Source of the DNA: an uncultured Eubacteriales bacterium | Lineage (GTDB): Bacteria > Bacillota > Clostridia > Peptostreptococcales > Anaerovoracaceae | Direction: 5' to 3' | Assembly: GCA_902798745.1 (NCBI GenBank) | Contig: CADBXM010000011.1 | Span: 1-64,000, forward strand | DNA length: 64,000 bases | Shown here: positions 1-7,663 of the stretch, piece after piece | How positions within the stretch are numbered: position 1 is the first letter of the stretch | How the letters are laid out: each line of letters opens with the position of its first letter | Notes under the pieces: generated by a model | Databases searched by the model: none | Seen by the model: only the letters and a program-made list of their open reading frames with translations | What the model was told of the DNA's origin: nothing | Translations under genes and position numbers: made by a program

Positions 1-17
1 CCTTTTGGCCTAGCCAT
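1..17 (-). CDS. Start of a gene cut by the window edge
   Basis: Only the first six codons are inside the window (ATG at 17-15, reading MARPKG). The start is convincing because the minus strand carries a perfect AAGGAGGTG at 31-23, five bases before the ATG. The product cannot be named from six residues. It lies downstream of the small double-glycine peptide gene in the same direction, separated from it by a GC hairpin and a 12-bp inverted repeat. Confidence 0.55.
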
Positions 18-51
18 AAAATCACCTCCTTAAGCAAATCCTAGCATAAGA

Positions 52-84
52 AAAGTAGACATGCTTTTTTAACATGTCTACTTT
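52..84. repeat. Perfect 12-bp inverted repeat
   Basis: AAAGTAGACATG (52-63) is the exact reverse complement of CATGTCTACTTT (73-84), with a 9-base T-rich loop. It sits just upstream of the minus-strand gene starting at 17, so it could be an operator, an attenuator or a terminator. No clean T-tract follows the stem on either strand. Confidence 0.6.
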
Positions 85-143
85 CATCTTACTAGTTCAG
101 TTTTACGCGGGGATGGTTTTTTGTTGGTATTTTTCTAAGCTGA

Positions 144-168
144 AAGCCCCGCTTTGGATGCGGGGCTT
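144..168 (-). terminator. GC hairpin downstream of the double-glycine peptide gene
   Basis: AAGCCCCGC (144-152) pairs with GCGGGGCTT (160-168) over a 7-base loop. It lies about 30 bp past the stop of the 79-residue peptide gene on the minus strand. The following T-tract is weak, so termination is probable but not certain. Confidence 0.55.
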
Positions 169-196
169 CGTTGGTTGTTTTATCAAACAGCTGAGA

Positions 197-436
197 CTAC
201 CACTGTGCTCTCATTTCCTTTATGACTTCATCGAGATCAATACCGCCCTTTGCAAGATCAGCAGAGGTGTTATACTTCTTGATCAACGCGATCGCGTCAT
301 CCAGTCCGACATTGTCATGCTTAGCGGCAGCGACATAGAGCTTTGCCAGTTCCGTTTCATACTGTGTTGCTCCGCCGCTTATCTGATCAAGAAGATCTGC
401 GGAAAGCTGCTCGATGTGTTCATGATGCTGTGACAT
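197..436 (-). CDS. Small peptide with double-glycine-type leader (possible RiPP/bacteriocin precursor)
   Basis: A 79-residue product. Residues 9-22 read IEQLSADLLDQISGG, which has the pattern of a double-glycine leader (hydrophobic positions spaced before a GG cleavage site), as in peptides exported by C39-peptidase ABC transporters. The remainder, starting ATQYETEL, would be the mature part of about 57 residues. It is amphipathic and lacks Cys, so a lanthipeptide or a disulfide bacteriocin is unlikely. The start is supported by AAGGAGGG seven bases before the ATG and an extended -10 (TGGTATTAT on the minus strand, near 476-481). No transporter or modification enzyme is visible in the window. 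An ordinary small cytosolic protein with a chance GG remains possible. Confidence 0.6.
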   Translation of the reverse strand: MSQHHEHIEQLSADLLDQISGGATQYETELAKLYVAAAKHDNVGLDDAIALIKKYNTSADLAKGGIDLDEVIKEMRAQW

Positions 437-567
437 TTCGTTTCCCTCCTTGACATTAAAGTAGAATTACAATTCATAATACCATATTCCACTTTGCTAA
501 TATATAGCTTCGATAATAATTTTAGATGGCCAATGAACACATTAAGACTTTCGTAATAAAGCGGGAA

Positions 568-909
568 TCACTTTACGATTATCTCCTTAACGCTGAAGGT
601 CTTGCCGGAAAGCACCGTCTTGTTGAAGCTGCCGCAGTTAGGGCAGTAACCCTTGTGCTCCACGACGTTGAAGATCTCATCGCAGTCATCGCACTCCGCG
701 AGTCCCGGGACTGAATTCAGTGTGAGCTTTGCGTTCTGAAGTATGGTGCCCTTGATGACCATCGGGTAGGTCTTCTCGAGATACTCGGGTATCACAAGAG
801 ACAGTTCCCCGTTGTCGCAAACGACTTCGGTGATCTCAGTTGCGCCGTTTTCCGCGGCGTATTTCTCGACTGTTCGGAGTATCTGCCTGGCTATGCCTAT
901 CTCATGCAT
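568..909 (-). CDS. hypA: Hydrogenase/urease nickel metallochaperone HypA
   Basis: A 113-residue protein of the usual HypA length. It starts MHEIGIA, where His2 and Glu3 form the conserved nickel site. The zinc-binding loop has two CxxC pairs (Cys73/Cys76 and Cys89/Cys92, the latter in CPNCGS). HypA delivers nickel to [NiFe]-hydrogenase apoprotein together with HypB. The ATG overlaps the stop of the upstream oxidoreductase by 8 bases, so the two are translationally coupled. No hydrogenase subunit or other hyp gene lies within the window, so its client is elsewhere or it serves the neighbour. Confidence 0.95.
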   Translation of the reverse strand: MHEIGIARQILRTVEKYAAENGATEITEVVCDNGELSLVIPEYLEKTYPMVIKGTILQNAKLTLNSVPGLAECDDCDEIFNVVEHKGYCPNCGSFNKTVLSGKTFSVKEIIVK

Positions 910-3595
910 TTCCGCCTCCGCGTCTTCCCAGCTGCTTCTTCACCATTCCCGCGCCGATGCTCGGTACGTGAGTGACGATCTTGCCGAGCGTGCCGAAGTA
1001 CTTGCCGTTGCCCGCGTCGTATACCTTCTCGAGCTGGATGGCGTCGAACTTGCAGTGAGTAGTGCAGATGCCGCAGCCTACGCACATGAACTGATCAACG
1101 ACAGCAGTACCGCATCCGAGACATCTGCCGCATTCTTTCTGAACTTGCTCTTCAGTGAATGTGCTGCGGAGATCGTCGAAAGTGGTCTTCGCTTTCTCAC
1201 CGCCAGGGCCGGCAGGTTTCTGGCGAGGCGCGTTGTCGAATCCGATCGGATCGATCTGAGCTGTTGCTGTGTCGAACGAGCTGTAGTCTCTGTGGTCACG
1301 GCCGAGCTCCTGAGTCTGGCCTTCGTGAACGAAACGATGGATCGAGACGGCGGCCTCTTTTCCGGCCGCAATGGCGTCGATGGCGAACTTCGGTCCGGTC
1401 ACCAGGTCTCCGCCGGCAAATACATCATCGACGGAAGTCTGGCCGGAAATGCTGTCCGCTCTGACAGTTCCGTTCGCGTTCACGGACAGCAGACCCGCAG
1501 GGTCGATGCCGCCGAGTTCTATCTTCTGACCGGTCGCGCTAATAACGCATGTCACAGGCACCTCGAAGAACTCTCCGGTGCCTACAGGTTTGCGGCGGCC
1601 GCTCGCGTCTTTTTCACCGAGCTGCATCTTTTCGAGCTTGAGCGTCTCGGCTTTTCCGTTTCCGCATACCTCAACAGGGGCAGCCAGATAAACGAATTCG
1701 ATGCCTTCCGAAATGGCCTCTTCGACTTCCTCTCTGTCGGCAGGCATCTCCTCTTCGCTTCTGCGGTAATACACCTTTACATCAGCGCCGAGACGTACAG
1801 CCGATCTGGCCACATCGAGAGCCACATTGCCGCCGCCGAGTACCGCGACAGCGCTCCCTACCTCAGGCTTTATATCCTGGTTGATATCCCTGAGGAAATC
1901 TATACCGGAAAGAACACCCGGAAGATCTTCGCCCTTGATACCCAGCTCAGCTCCCTTCGAGGCGCCGATCGCCAGATAGAACGCCTTATAGCCTTCCTGT
2001 CTCAAGCCGTCCAGCGTCACGTCCTTACCGAGCTCCACGCCGGTCCTGAACTCAACGCCGAGCTTGTTCAGTATATCGATCTCGGCGTTGATGACGCTCT
2101 TATCGAGCCTGAACGAAGGAATGCCGAGCGTCAGCATGCCTCCGAGAACTTTTTCCTTTTCAAAGACCGTAACAGGGTAGCCCTTTATAGCCAGATAGTA
2201 CGCACAGCTGAGGCCTGCAGGACCGGCGCCTATAACGGCGATCTTCTCCGTGTAAGGCACGCCCCTCTGGTTCAGCATTTCAGGAACGAAACGGTCCTTC
2301 GCGCCGAGCTCGTGGTCGGCGATGAACTTCTTGATCTCGTCGATCGCGACCGGAGTATCGACATCCCCGCGCGTGCATGCTTCCTCGCACTTCTTGTTAC
2401 AGATGCGTCCGCAGACAGCAGGGAACGGAATCTCTTTCATGATGAGTTCAAGCGCCTCATCGTAGCGGCCTTCAGACGCCAGTTTGATGTAGCCCTGTAC
2501 CGGCACGTGAGCAGGGCAGGCCGACTTGCACGGCGCTGTGCCCTCAGGCATCACATCGGTACGGTTTATACGGAAGTCAGGATTATATCTCTTGCTGGTC
2601 CAAAGCGTGTTGCGTGCTGTCTCTTCAGGCCTCGGCTCGTTCGCCGGACGATCACAGAGCTTCTGCCCCAGCTTCACCGCGTTGAGCTGGCAGTTCTCCA
2701 CGCATTGTCCGCACGCCACGCATTTATCCTTGTCGACCTTGGCGACATAGTTGGTACGAATGGCATCCGGTGTCCTGAAGTACGAAGCGATACGGAGCGC
2801 GAAGCATGAGCATCCGCAGCAGTTGCATATAGCGTTCGCCTCGTCATAGCCGTCCGTCACGTTCAGCTCGTGCACAAGACCATTGGCCTCGGCCCTCTTG
2901 AGTATCTCGTACGCCTCTTCTTTGTCGATCTGGCGGTGAGCGCCCGTCTCGATAAAGTTGAGAGCGTTGTCGTTGAGGTACATACACATGTCGTCCTCAA
3001 GATGTCCGCAGCCTTCGCCCATGAGCCTGCGCGAACGTCTGCAGGAGCACGGACCTACCGATATGGTGTGTGCCTTCTCGACCAGACTCGCCACTTCGTC
3101 ATAGCTCGCCTTGTGCGAGTTGTTCTCGATAGCGCTCTGCACCGGGATGACACGCATCAGGTTCATGCCAGCGTCCATGAACGGAGCCAGCATCGAGACC
3201 CTCTTTCTGGTGTACTCCTCAAAACACTCGGCCAGCACCGGATGAGCGTCGCATTGCTCTCTGTTCGAGAGAATGCCCTCCATGATGCCCGGCACCCAAA
3301 TAGGATAGTAATAGCCTCTTTTTCCATCCTGCATACGCGCGCGCACCACGCCTGCCTTCTGGAGTTTATCCAGCTGCTTCTGCGTGAAGTCGACGTCCTT
3401 CTTCGCCCTGCGCGCGATCTCCTCCGGAGTCCTGTTTACATTGAGTCGCATGTGCAGCATGATCTCGCACATATCGTCATCAACTATAGGCTCCAGGATC
3501 TTGTACTCAGGGTCGTTGTAAGTGATGCCGGTGTAAGTCAGACTCTCAAGACTGATCTTAGTAGCCAGCTTCAAAATATTAGCTCTGTGTGCCAT
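902..3595 (-). CDS. Multidomain 4Fe-4S / FAD-NAD(P) pyridine nucleotide-disulfide oxidoreductase
   Basis: About 897 residues. The order is: an N-terminal winged-helix-like and Cys-rich region (roughly 1-270, with PCSCRR and CNCCGCSC), a 4Fe-4S ferredoxin motif near 292-302 (CVACGQCVENC), a glutamate-synthase-small-subunit-type domain with Cys clusters near 355-410, an FAD GxGxxG (IGAGPAGLSC) near 455, an NAD(P) site (GGGNVALD) near 595, and a C-terminal Cys-rich ferredoxin (CVGCGICTTHC). The architecture points to electron transfer between NAD(P)H and ferredoxin or a partner. The start was set at ATG 3595, which has GAGGGTGAT upstream. An in-frame TTG 18 bases earlier is unlikely. It overlaps hypA. 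Confidence 0.85.
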   Translation of the reverse strand: MAHRANILKLATKISLESLTYTGITYNDPEYKILEPIVDDDMCEIMLHMRLNVNRTPEEIARRAKKDVDFTQKQLDKLQKAGVVRARMQDGKRGYYYPIWVPGIMEGILSNREQCDAHPVLAECFEEYTRKRVSMLAPFMDAGMNLMRVIPVQSAIENNSHKASYDEVASLVEKAHTISVGPCSCRRSRRLMGEGCGHLEDDMCMYLNDNALNFIETGAHRQIDKEEAYEILKRAEANGLVHELNVTDGYDEANAICNCCGCSCFALRIASYFRTPDAIRTNYVAKVDKDKCVACGQCVENCQLNAVKLGQKLCDRPANEPRPEETARNTLWTSKRYNPDFRINRTDVMPEGTAPCKSACPAHVPVQGYIKLASEGRYDEALELIMKEIPFPAVCGRICNKKCEEACTRGDVDTPVAIDEIKKFIADHELGAKDRFVPEMLNQRGVPYTEKIAVIGAGPAGLSCAYYLAIKGYPVTVFEKEKVLGGMLTLGIPSFRLDKSVINAEIDILNKLGVEFRTGVELGKDVTLDGLRQEGYKAFYLAIGASKGAELGIKGEDLPGVLSGIDFLRDINQDIKPEVGSAVAVLGGGNVALDVARSAVRLGADVKVYYRRSEEEMPADREEVEEAISEGIEFVYLAAPVEVCGNGKAETLKLEKMQLGEKDASGRRKPVGTGEFFEVPVTCVISATGQKIELGGIDPAGLLSVNANGTVRADSISGQTSVDDVFAGGDLVTGPKFAIDAIAAGKEAAVSIHRFVHEGQTQELGRDHRDYSSFDTATAQIDPIGFDNAPRQKPAGPGGEKAKTTFDDLRSTFTEEQVQKECGRCLGCGTAVVDQFMCVGCGICTTHCKFDAIQLEKVYDAGNGKYFGTLGKIVTHVPSIGAGMVKKQLGRRGGGNA

Positions 3596-3605
3596 AGTAT
3601 CACCC

Positions 3606-3657
3606 TCTCTCAAACTCTCAATCTCTCAAACTTTCAAACTTTCAAAATCTCTAAATC
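3606..3657 (-). repeat. Short tandem repeat in the oxidoreductase leader
   Basis: Degenerate units of about 10 bp built on CTCTCAAACT / CTTTCAAACT run directly up to the start of the minus-strand oxidoreductase gene. On the sense strand this gives a purine-rich AGTTTGAGAG leader. It may be slippage-prone, or a set of extra SD-like sequences. Confidence 0.5.
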
Positions 3658-3792
3658 CTTCGCTCTTGGATCCTCCGATCCATCGCGATCCGCCTCTCAA
3701 TTGCATTCTACCACAGCAGCAATACAGGTAGATGCATTGATAGAAATCTGTCGCAATATCGCACTGCGCGTCACTGCGGCATCATGCTGTGG

Positions 3793-3798
3793 TATCAT
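3793..3798 (+). promoter_or_regulatory. Extended -10 (TGTGGTATCAT) before the WYL regulator gene
   Basis: TATCAT preceded by TGTGG lies 35 bp before the ATG at 3834. The same TATCAT hexamer recurs before the genes at 21454, 31383, 32356 and 58792, suggesting a common -10 variant in this genome. Confidence 0.45.
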
Positions 3799-3833
3799 AA
3801 AGACAGACAAAGCACACGGAAGAGAGGTCCATC

Positions 3834-4829
3834 ATGGCTGAGCGAAAAGGAGATAACCAAAAGCTGAAGATGCTGTATCTGGCGCAGATCTTTATGAAGG
3901 AGTCGGACGACGACCACTATCTCACGATGGCTGAGATCATACACAAACTGGCGGAGTGCGGCGTCAACGCGGACCGCAAAACGATCTACCAGGACATCGC
4001 GGAGCTGAAGAAGTTCGGTATGGACATCCTGACATCGCAGGACGGTCGCAACTATTACTATTACCTCGGCAGCCGTGACTTCGAACTTGCGGAGCTGAAA
4101 CTTCTCGTCGATTCCGTACAGTCTTCGAAGTTCATCAGCGAGCACAAGTCGCGCGACCTGATCAAGAAGATCGAGTCACTCGCGAGCAACCACGACGCGT
4201 CGCAGCTCCACAGGCAGGTGCTGATCGCGGGCCGCGTAAAGACGATGAACGAGAGCATATACTACAACGTAGACAAGATCCACTCGGCCATCAACTCCGA
4301 CAGGCAGATCAGGTTCAGATACTACGACTGGGACCTCGAGAAGAAGATGCAGCCGCGCTACGATGGCAAGTGGTACCAGCTGAGTCCGTGGGCGCTGATG
4401 TGGGACGACGAGATGTACTACCTGGTCGTCTATGACGCGAAGCACGATACAGTTACGCACTACCGCGTGGACAAGATGAAGGAGATCGACGTCATCGATG
4501 AAGCGAGGGAGGGCAAGGAGGCTTTCGCCGGTTTCAACCTCGCCGACTACACCAAGTCGCTCTTCGGGATGTACGTCGGGGAGGAAACGAAAGTCACGCT
4601 CGAGTGCAAGAATTACATGGTGGGCGTCCTGATCGACCGATTCGGCAAGGACATAATCATTGCTCCGGTGGACGAAGACCACTTCCGCACAACAGTCACA
4701 GTCGCGGTGAGCACGCATTTCCTCGGCTGGATCATCTCGCTCGGCGGAGACGTCAGGATAGTCGCGCCGGAAAGCGTGGTCGAACAGATGAAAGAGCTGA
4801 TCGGGCAACTTAGCGAAGACTACAGGTAA
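3834..4829 (+). CDS. WYL-domain transcriptional regulator
   Basis: A 331-residue protein. Residues 1-75 form a DeoR-like winged helix (TMAEIIHKLAECGVNADRKTIYQDIAELKKFG). A WYL domain follows from about 135 (SAINSDRQIRFRYYDW, then the WYQLSPWALMWDDEMYYLVVYD core). The C-terminus (residues 250-331) is the usual WCX extension. WYL proteins sense nucleotide-type ligands and often regulate DNA-damage or defence genes. The gene is divergent from the oxidoreductase-hypA pair and monocistronic, so it may control that pair or itself. An SD-like GAGAGG precedes the ATG. Confidence 0.9.
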   Translation: MAERKGDNQKLKMLYLAQIFMKESDDDHYLTMAEIIHKLAECGVNADRKTIYQDIAELKKFGMDILTSQDGRNYYYYLGSRDFELAELKLLVDSVQSSKFISEHKSRDLIKKIESLASNHDASQLHRQVLIAGRVKTMNESIYYNVDKIHSAINSDRQIRFRYYDWDLEKKMQPRYDGKWYQLSPWALMWDDEMYYLVVYDAKHDTVTHYRVDKMKEIDVIDEAREGKEAFAGFNLADYTKSLFGMYVGEETKVTLECKNYMVGVLIDRFGKDIIIAPVDEDHFRTTVTVAVSTHFLGWIISLGGDVRIVAPESVVEQMKELIGQLSEDYR

Positions 4830-4895
4830 CGAACGAGTAACAGACGCCGAATATATCGATCAAGCAAGGGCGTTTTTTGACACTTGCAAAGCGAA

Positions 4896-4950
4896 CGACC
4901 CCCAAGCCTTAGCGCGGGGGCGTTTTTTTGTACAGCTAGTGGAATAGACT
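4896..4950 (+). promoter_or_regulatory. Terminator-promoter module 1 (before the HIRAN gene)
   Basis: A C5/G5 hairpin (4896-4922) is followed by a T-tract (4923-4929), GTAC (4930-4933) and TAGACT (4945-4950). The gap between the first six Ts and the -10 is 16 bp. It terminates the WYL gene and probably starts transcription of the HIRAN gene at 5024. It belongs to a five-member family in this window. Confidence 0.6.
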
Positions 4951-5023
4951 ATAGGCGTCAAAGGACCACTCCTTGACGACACACCTACAAAACACACTAT
5001 AAAAAAGAAAGGGGGGTGCGGAG

Positions 5024-5341
5024 ATGAAAACGGATAACACAAATAATATGGTCTATTTCACGATCACAGGAACAAGCTTCTACCACGGCAAGGACTTCTT
5101 CGAGAAGGACATGACAGTAAAACTCGTAAAGGAGCCCGACAATGACTACGACAAGGAAGCGATCAAAGTGGAGGTCGACGGGCTCGGACACGTGGGTTAT
5201 GTAGCAAACAGCCCATACACCGTAATCGGTGAGAGCTGCAGTGCGGGAAGGCTTTACGACAAGATCGGCGACACTGCCGAGGGCAAAGTGCTCTACAATG
5301 TCGACGATGGAGTCCTCTGCAGCATCGATGTTTGCTTGTAA
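5024..5341 (+). CDS. HIRAN-domain protein
   Basis: A 105-residue, single-domain protein. The central part matches the HIRAN pattern: an FxxxG(T/V)xFY start, then VKLVKEPDNDYDKEAIKVE (the conserved REPxNPYDxxAI-type core) and GHVGYV. HIRAN domains bind 3' single-stranded DNA ends or stalled forks and are usually fused to SNF2 helicases. Stand-alone versions are common in Firmicutes and uncharacterised. The start is fixed by AAAGGGGGG seven bases upstream of the ATG. It has its own promoter in the upstream module. Confidence 0.8.
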   Translation: MKTDNTNNMVYFTITGTSFYHGKDFFEKDMTVKLVKEPDNDYDKEAIKVEVDGLGHVGYVANSPYTVIGESCSAGRLYDKIGDTAEGKVLYNVDDGVLCSIDVCL

Positions 5342-5438
5342 CAGGCGCCGGATGTCCCCCGCCTTTTACGGCGGCGGACATCTTCGAACAGACAAACACA
5401 CTGCAAAATAAAGGCGAAAGCCGGAAGGAGGGTGCACA

Positions 5439-6140
5439 ATGAAGGAGCGTAATATCATGAACACTACAGGCATAGGAAAACACGTTATCGCGATTTTGGC
5501 GATTTTCTCGGTGATCTTCTTTTTCTCAGGCTGTGGTTCGACACCTTCGCCAACAGAGACAACTGACACTTTCCTGCAAGCATTGAAGACGCAGGATGTT
5601 GAAACCCTGGCAAGCGTTTATGCCGAAGCTGAACTGGATCTTCTGGACGCGGCAGCCGAATCAGTAGAGTCGGAAGAAGCTGAAGATGCAGAAGAGGCAG
5701 CTGAGGACACAGGTCTGACTAAAGTCTACGAAGAGCAGATGCTGCCTAAAATGTTGGACTTTGATTATGAGCTCAGCAATGAACAGATAAACGGAGACAA
5801 AGCAACAGTAGACGCGAAGATCACCACATACAGGATCGGTGATGCATGTACAGCATTCTTCAGCGAATACATTTCACAGGCGTTCATGCTGGCATTCAGC
5901 GATGTATCTGAAGAAGAGCTGGACTCGCTCGCGACAACGCTCCTGTCAGGCAAGCTTGCAGATCTCACTGAGAAAAACTATGAAAAGACCGTCACGATCG
6001 CACTGACTAAAGTCGATGGCAAATGGGTGGTCGACACTATCCAGCCCGGCAATGACGCAATAGATGCGATCACCGGCGGACTCGTAACAGCATTCAGCAA
6101 CATGGAGGATGCGTTCGCCGCTTGGGACGAGGAAGAATAA
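5439..6140 (+). CDS. Secreted lipoprotein, DUF4878/NTF2-like type
   Basis: A 233-residue protein with a Lys/Arg-containing n-region, a hydrophobic stretch (about 13-29) and a lipobox ending FSGC, so it is probably lipid-anchored outside the membrane. The mature part opens with PTETTDTFLQALKTQDVETLASVYA, typical of lipoproteins with a DUF4878/DUF5105-like cystatin-NTF2 fold. A Glu/Ala-rich low-complexity segment lies near residues 75-95. Function unknown. The ATG has GGAAGGAGGG upstream. A second in-frame ATG at codon 7 lacks an SD. Confidence 0.7.
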   Translation: MKERNIMNTTGIGKHVIAILAIFSVIFFFSGCGSTPSPTETTDTFLQALKTQDVETLASVYAEAELDLLDAAAESVESEEAEDAEEAAEDTGLTKVYEEQMLPKMLDFDYELSNEQINGDKATVDAKITTYRIGDACTAFFSEYISQAFMLAFSDVSEEELDSLATTLLSGKLADLTEKNYEKTVTIALTKVDGKWVVDTIQPGNDAIDAITGGLVTAFSNMEDAFAAWDEEE

Positions 6141-6268
6141 GTGAAAAAGAATAGACAAAGCAATGCTTGCCGAAAAAAGTCGCTTGGCAAGCGACCTCTG
6201 CGGACAAAGAATAGAGTAGAATGTCATTGTAAGATAAAGACGAAGCAAATGATAGGAGGGCAACATTT

Positions 6269-7078
6269 ATGTACGGAGCAATTTTAGGAGATATGATAGG
6301 CAGCCCTTACGAGTTCGACAGGGGCAAGAAGACAAAAGACTTCCCTTTCTTCGACAGGGAAGCAACATTCACAGACGACAGCGTCATGTCGATAGCGGTG
6401 GCAGAAGCGCTGATGAGCGCAATAGGTTCCGGCGTCATCGATGACGAAGCGGCCACAAAGGATCTCATCATAGACATGATGCACAAATGGGGCCACAGAT
6501 ATCCTAACGCCGGTTATGGCGGGAGATTCTACCACTGGCTCGCGGACAGCGACAGAGAACCTTACAACAGTTGGGGTAACGGTTCCGCGATGAGAGTCTC
6601 ATCGGCTGGCTGGCTCTTCGATGACCTCGAGACCACTCGCAAAGTCGCGAGATGGACTGCCGATGTGACCCACAACCATCCTGAAGGCGTCAAGGGCGCC
6701 GAAGCGACAGCTGCCGCGATATGGATGGCAAGGAACGGACACAGTAAGGACGAGATCAGAGACTTCATCGTAAGCGAGATCGGATACGACCTCAGCAGGA
6801 TTTGCGACGAGATCCGCCCGGAATACCACCACGTTGAGTCGTGCCAGGAGACCGTGCCCGAAGCGATAACAGCCTTTCTCGAAGGGATCGACTTCGAGGA
6901 CGTTATCAGGACAGCGGTATCTCTCGGCGGGGACTGCGACACACTCACATGCATCGCCGGCTCGATCGCGGAGGCATTCTACGGAGTTCCTGACGATCTG
7001 AAAGCCGAGTGCGAGAAGCGTCTTCCGGCAGACCTGAAAGAAGTCCTGCTGAAACTGCACAGCAACATAAAAGAATAA
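6269..7078 (+). CDS. ADP-ribosylglycohydrolase family protein (DraG-like)
   Basis: A 269-residue protein. The N-terminal GAILGDMIGSPYEF and TFTDDS (residues 33-38) give the first metal-binding acidic cluster of the DraG/ARH fold. The C-terminal SLGGDCDTLTCIAGSIAEAFYG gives the second binuclear Mg/Mn cluster. The family removes ADP-ribose from proteins or nucleic acids. An SD (ATAGGAGGG) supports the start. No ADP-ribosyltransferase or nitrogenase is nearby. A macrodomain protein at 59664 is the other ADP-ribose-related gene in the window. Confidence 0.9.
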   Translation: MYGAILGDMIGSPYEFDRGKKTKDFPFFDREATFTDDSVMSIAVAEALMSAIGSGVIDDEAATKDLIIDMMHKWGHRYPNAGYGGRFYHWLADSDREPYNSWGNGSAMRVSSAGWLFDDLETTRKVARWTADVTHNHPEGVKGAEATAAAIWMARNGHSKDEIRDFIVSEIGYDLSRICDEIRPEYHHVESCQETVPEAITAFLEGIDFEDVIRTAVSLGGDCDTLTCIAGSIAEAFYGVPDDLKAECEKRLPADLKEVLLKLHSNIKE

Positions 7079-7140
7079 TAAACACAATCAAATAAGCAAT
7101 AACGAATTAGTTCTTATTTTCTAAACTCCTTTCAAGATGC

Positions 7141-7192
7141 GGAGCCCAAGAGATAACCCTCAAAAGATACCTCTTGGGCTCCCACTTTTTTT
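7141..7192 (+). terminator. Strong intrinsic terminator after the ADP-ribosylglycohydrolase gene
   Basis: A perfect 12-bp stem, GGAGCCCAAGAG (7141-7152) with CTCTTGGGCTCC (7171-7182), is followed by ACTTTTTTT. Confidence 0.9.
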
Positions 7193-7203
7193 GCCCATCA
7201 TAG

Positions 7204-7209
7204 TATAAT
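7204..7209 (+). promoter_or_regulatory. Promoter -10 (TATAAT) for the FMN split-barrel/esterase operon
   Basis: A consensus TATAAT directly after the terminator and 56 bp before the ATG. No good -35 hexamer at 16-18 bp is evident. Confidence 0.5.
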
Positions 7210-7264
7210 AACCGAGTAAAGACTAGAGGATCGATATTTGAGCGCACTAGACAGGAGGCAAATC

Positions 7265-7663
7265 ATGGGCAAGGTAAATGATTTTCTGACAGAAGCAGGT
7301 GTTTTCTATCTGGCAACAGTCGATGGCGATCAGCCGAAAGTGAGGCCGCTCGGAGCTCACTTGGAAATGGACGGCAAGGTGCTGTTCGGAGTCGGAGATT
7401 TCAAGGAAGTGTATAAGCAGCTTCTCGCGAATCCGAAAGTCGAGATCGCGTGCGCTAAGCCCGACGGCCACTGGTTGCGCTACACAGGAAAAGTGGTATT
7501 TGAGACAGACCCAAAATACGCAGAGGCCAGCCTTGAAGCACTCCCTCAGCTAAGGGGCATATATAACGAAGAGACCGGCCACAAACTGATGATGTTCCAT
7601 CTCGAGGACGCGACAGCTTTCGACATACCGATGATGGGGCCGGGAGAGGATCTGCTGAAATGA
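7265..7663 (+). CDS. Pyridoxamine 5'-phosphate oxidase-like FMN-binding split-barrel protein
   Basis: About 132 residues, the size of small PNPOx-like flavoproteins in anaerobes. The pattern FYLATVDGDQPKVRPLG followed by KVLFGVGDFKEVYKQLLANPKVEI is characteristic of the FMN-binding split barrel. The substrate is unknown; such proteins reduce F420/FMN-type or nitro compounds or bind flavin or haem. The start was moved to the ATG at 7265 because AGGAGG lies six bases upstream. The longer TTG start has no SD. The stop overlaps the next ATG (ATGA), so it is coupled to the esterase. Confidence 0.85.
   Translation: MGKVNDFLTEAGVFYLATVDGDQPKVRPLGAHLEMDGKVLFGVGDFKEVYKQLLANPKVEIACAKPDGHWLRYTGKVVFETDPKYAEASLEALPQLRGIYNEETGHKLMMFHLEDATAFDIPMMGPGEDLLK

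Noticed and set aside
812..2809. 665-codon open frame on the plus strand
   Set aside because: Antisense to the oxidoreductase, whose motifs are clear. The encoded sequence has no family features and no RBS; it is a shadow of GC-rich coding sequence.
6269..7078. Nitrogenase-regulating DraG
   Set aside because: The family match is good, but there are no nitrogenase or DraT genes, so only the broad ADP-ribosylglycohydrolase call is justified.
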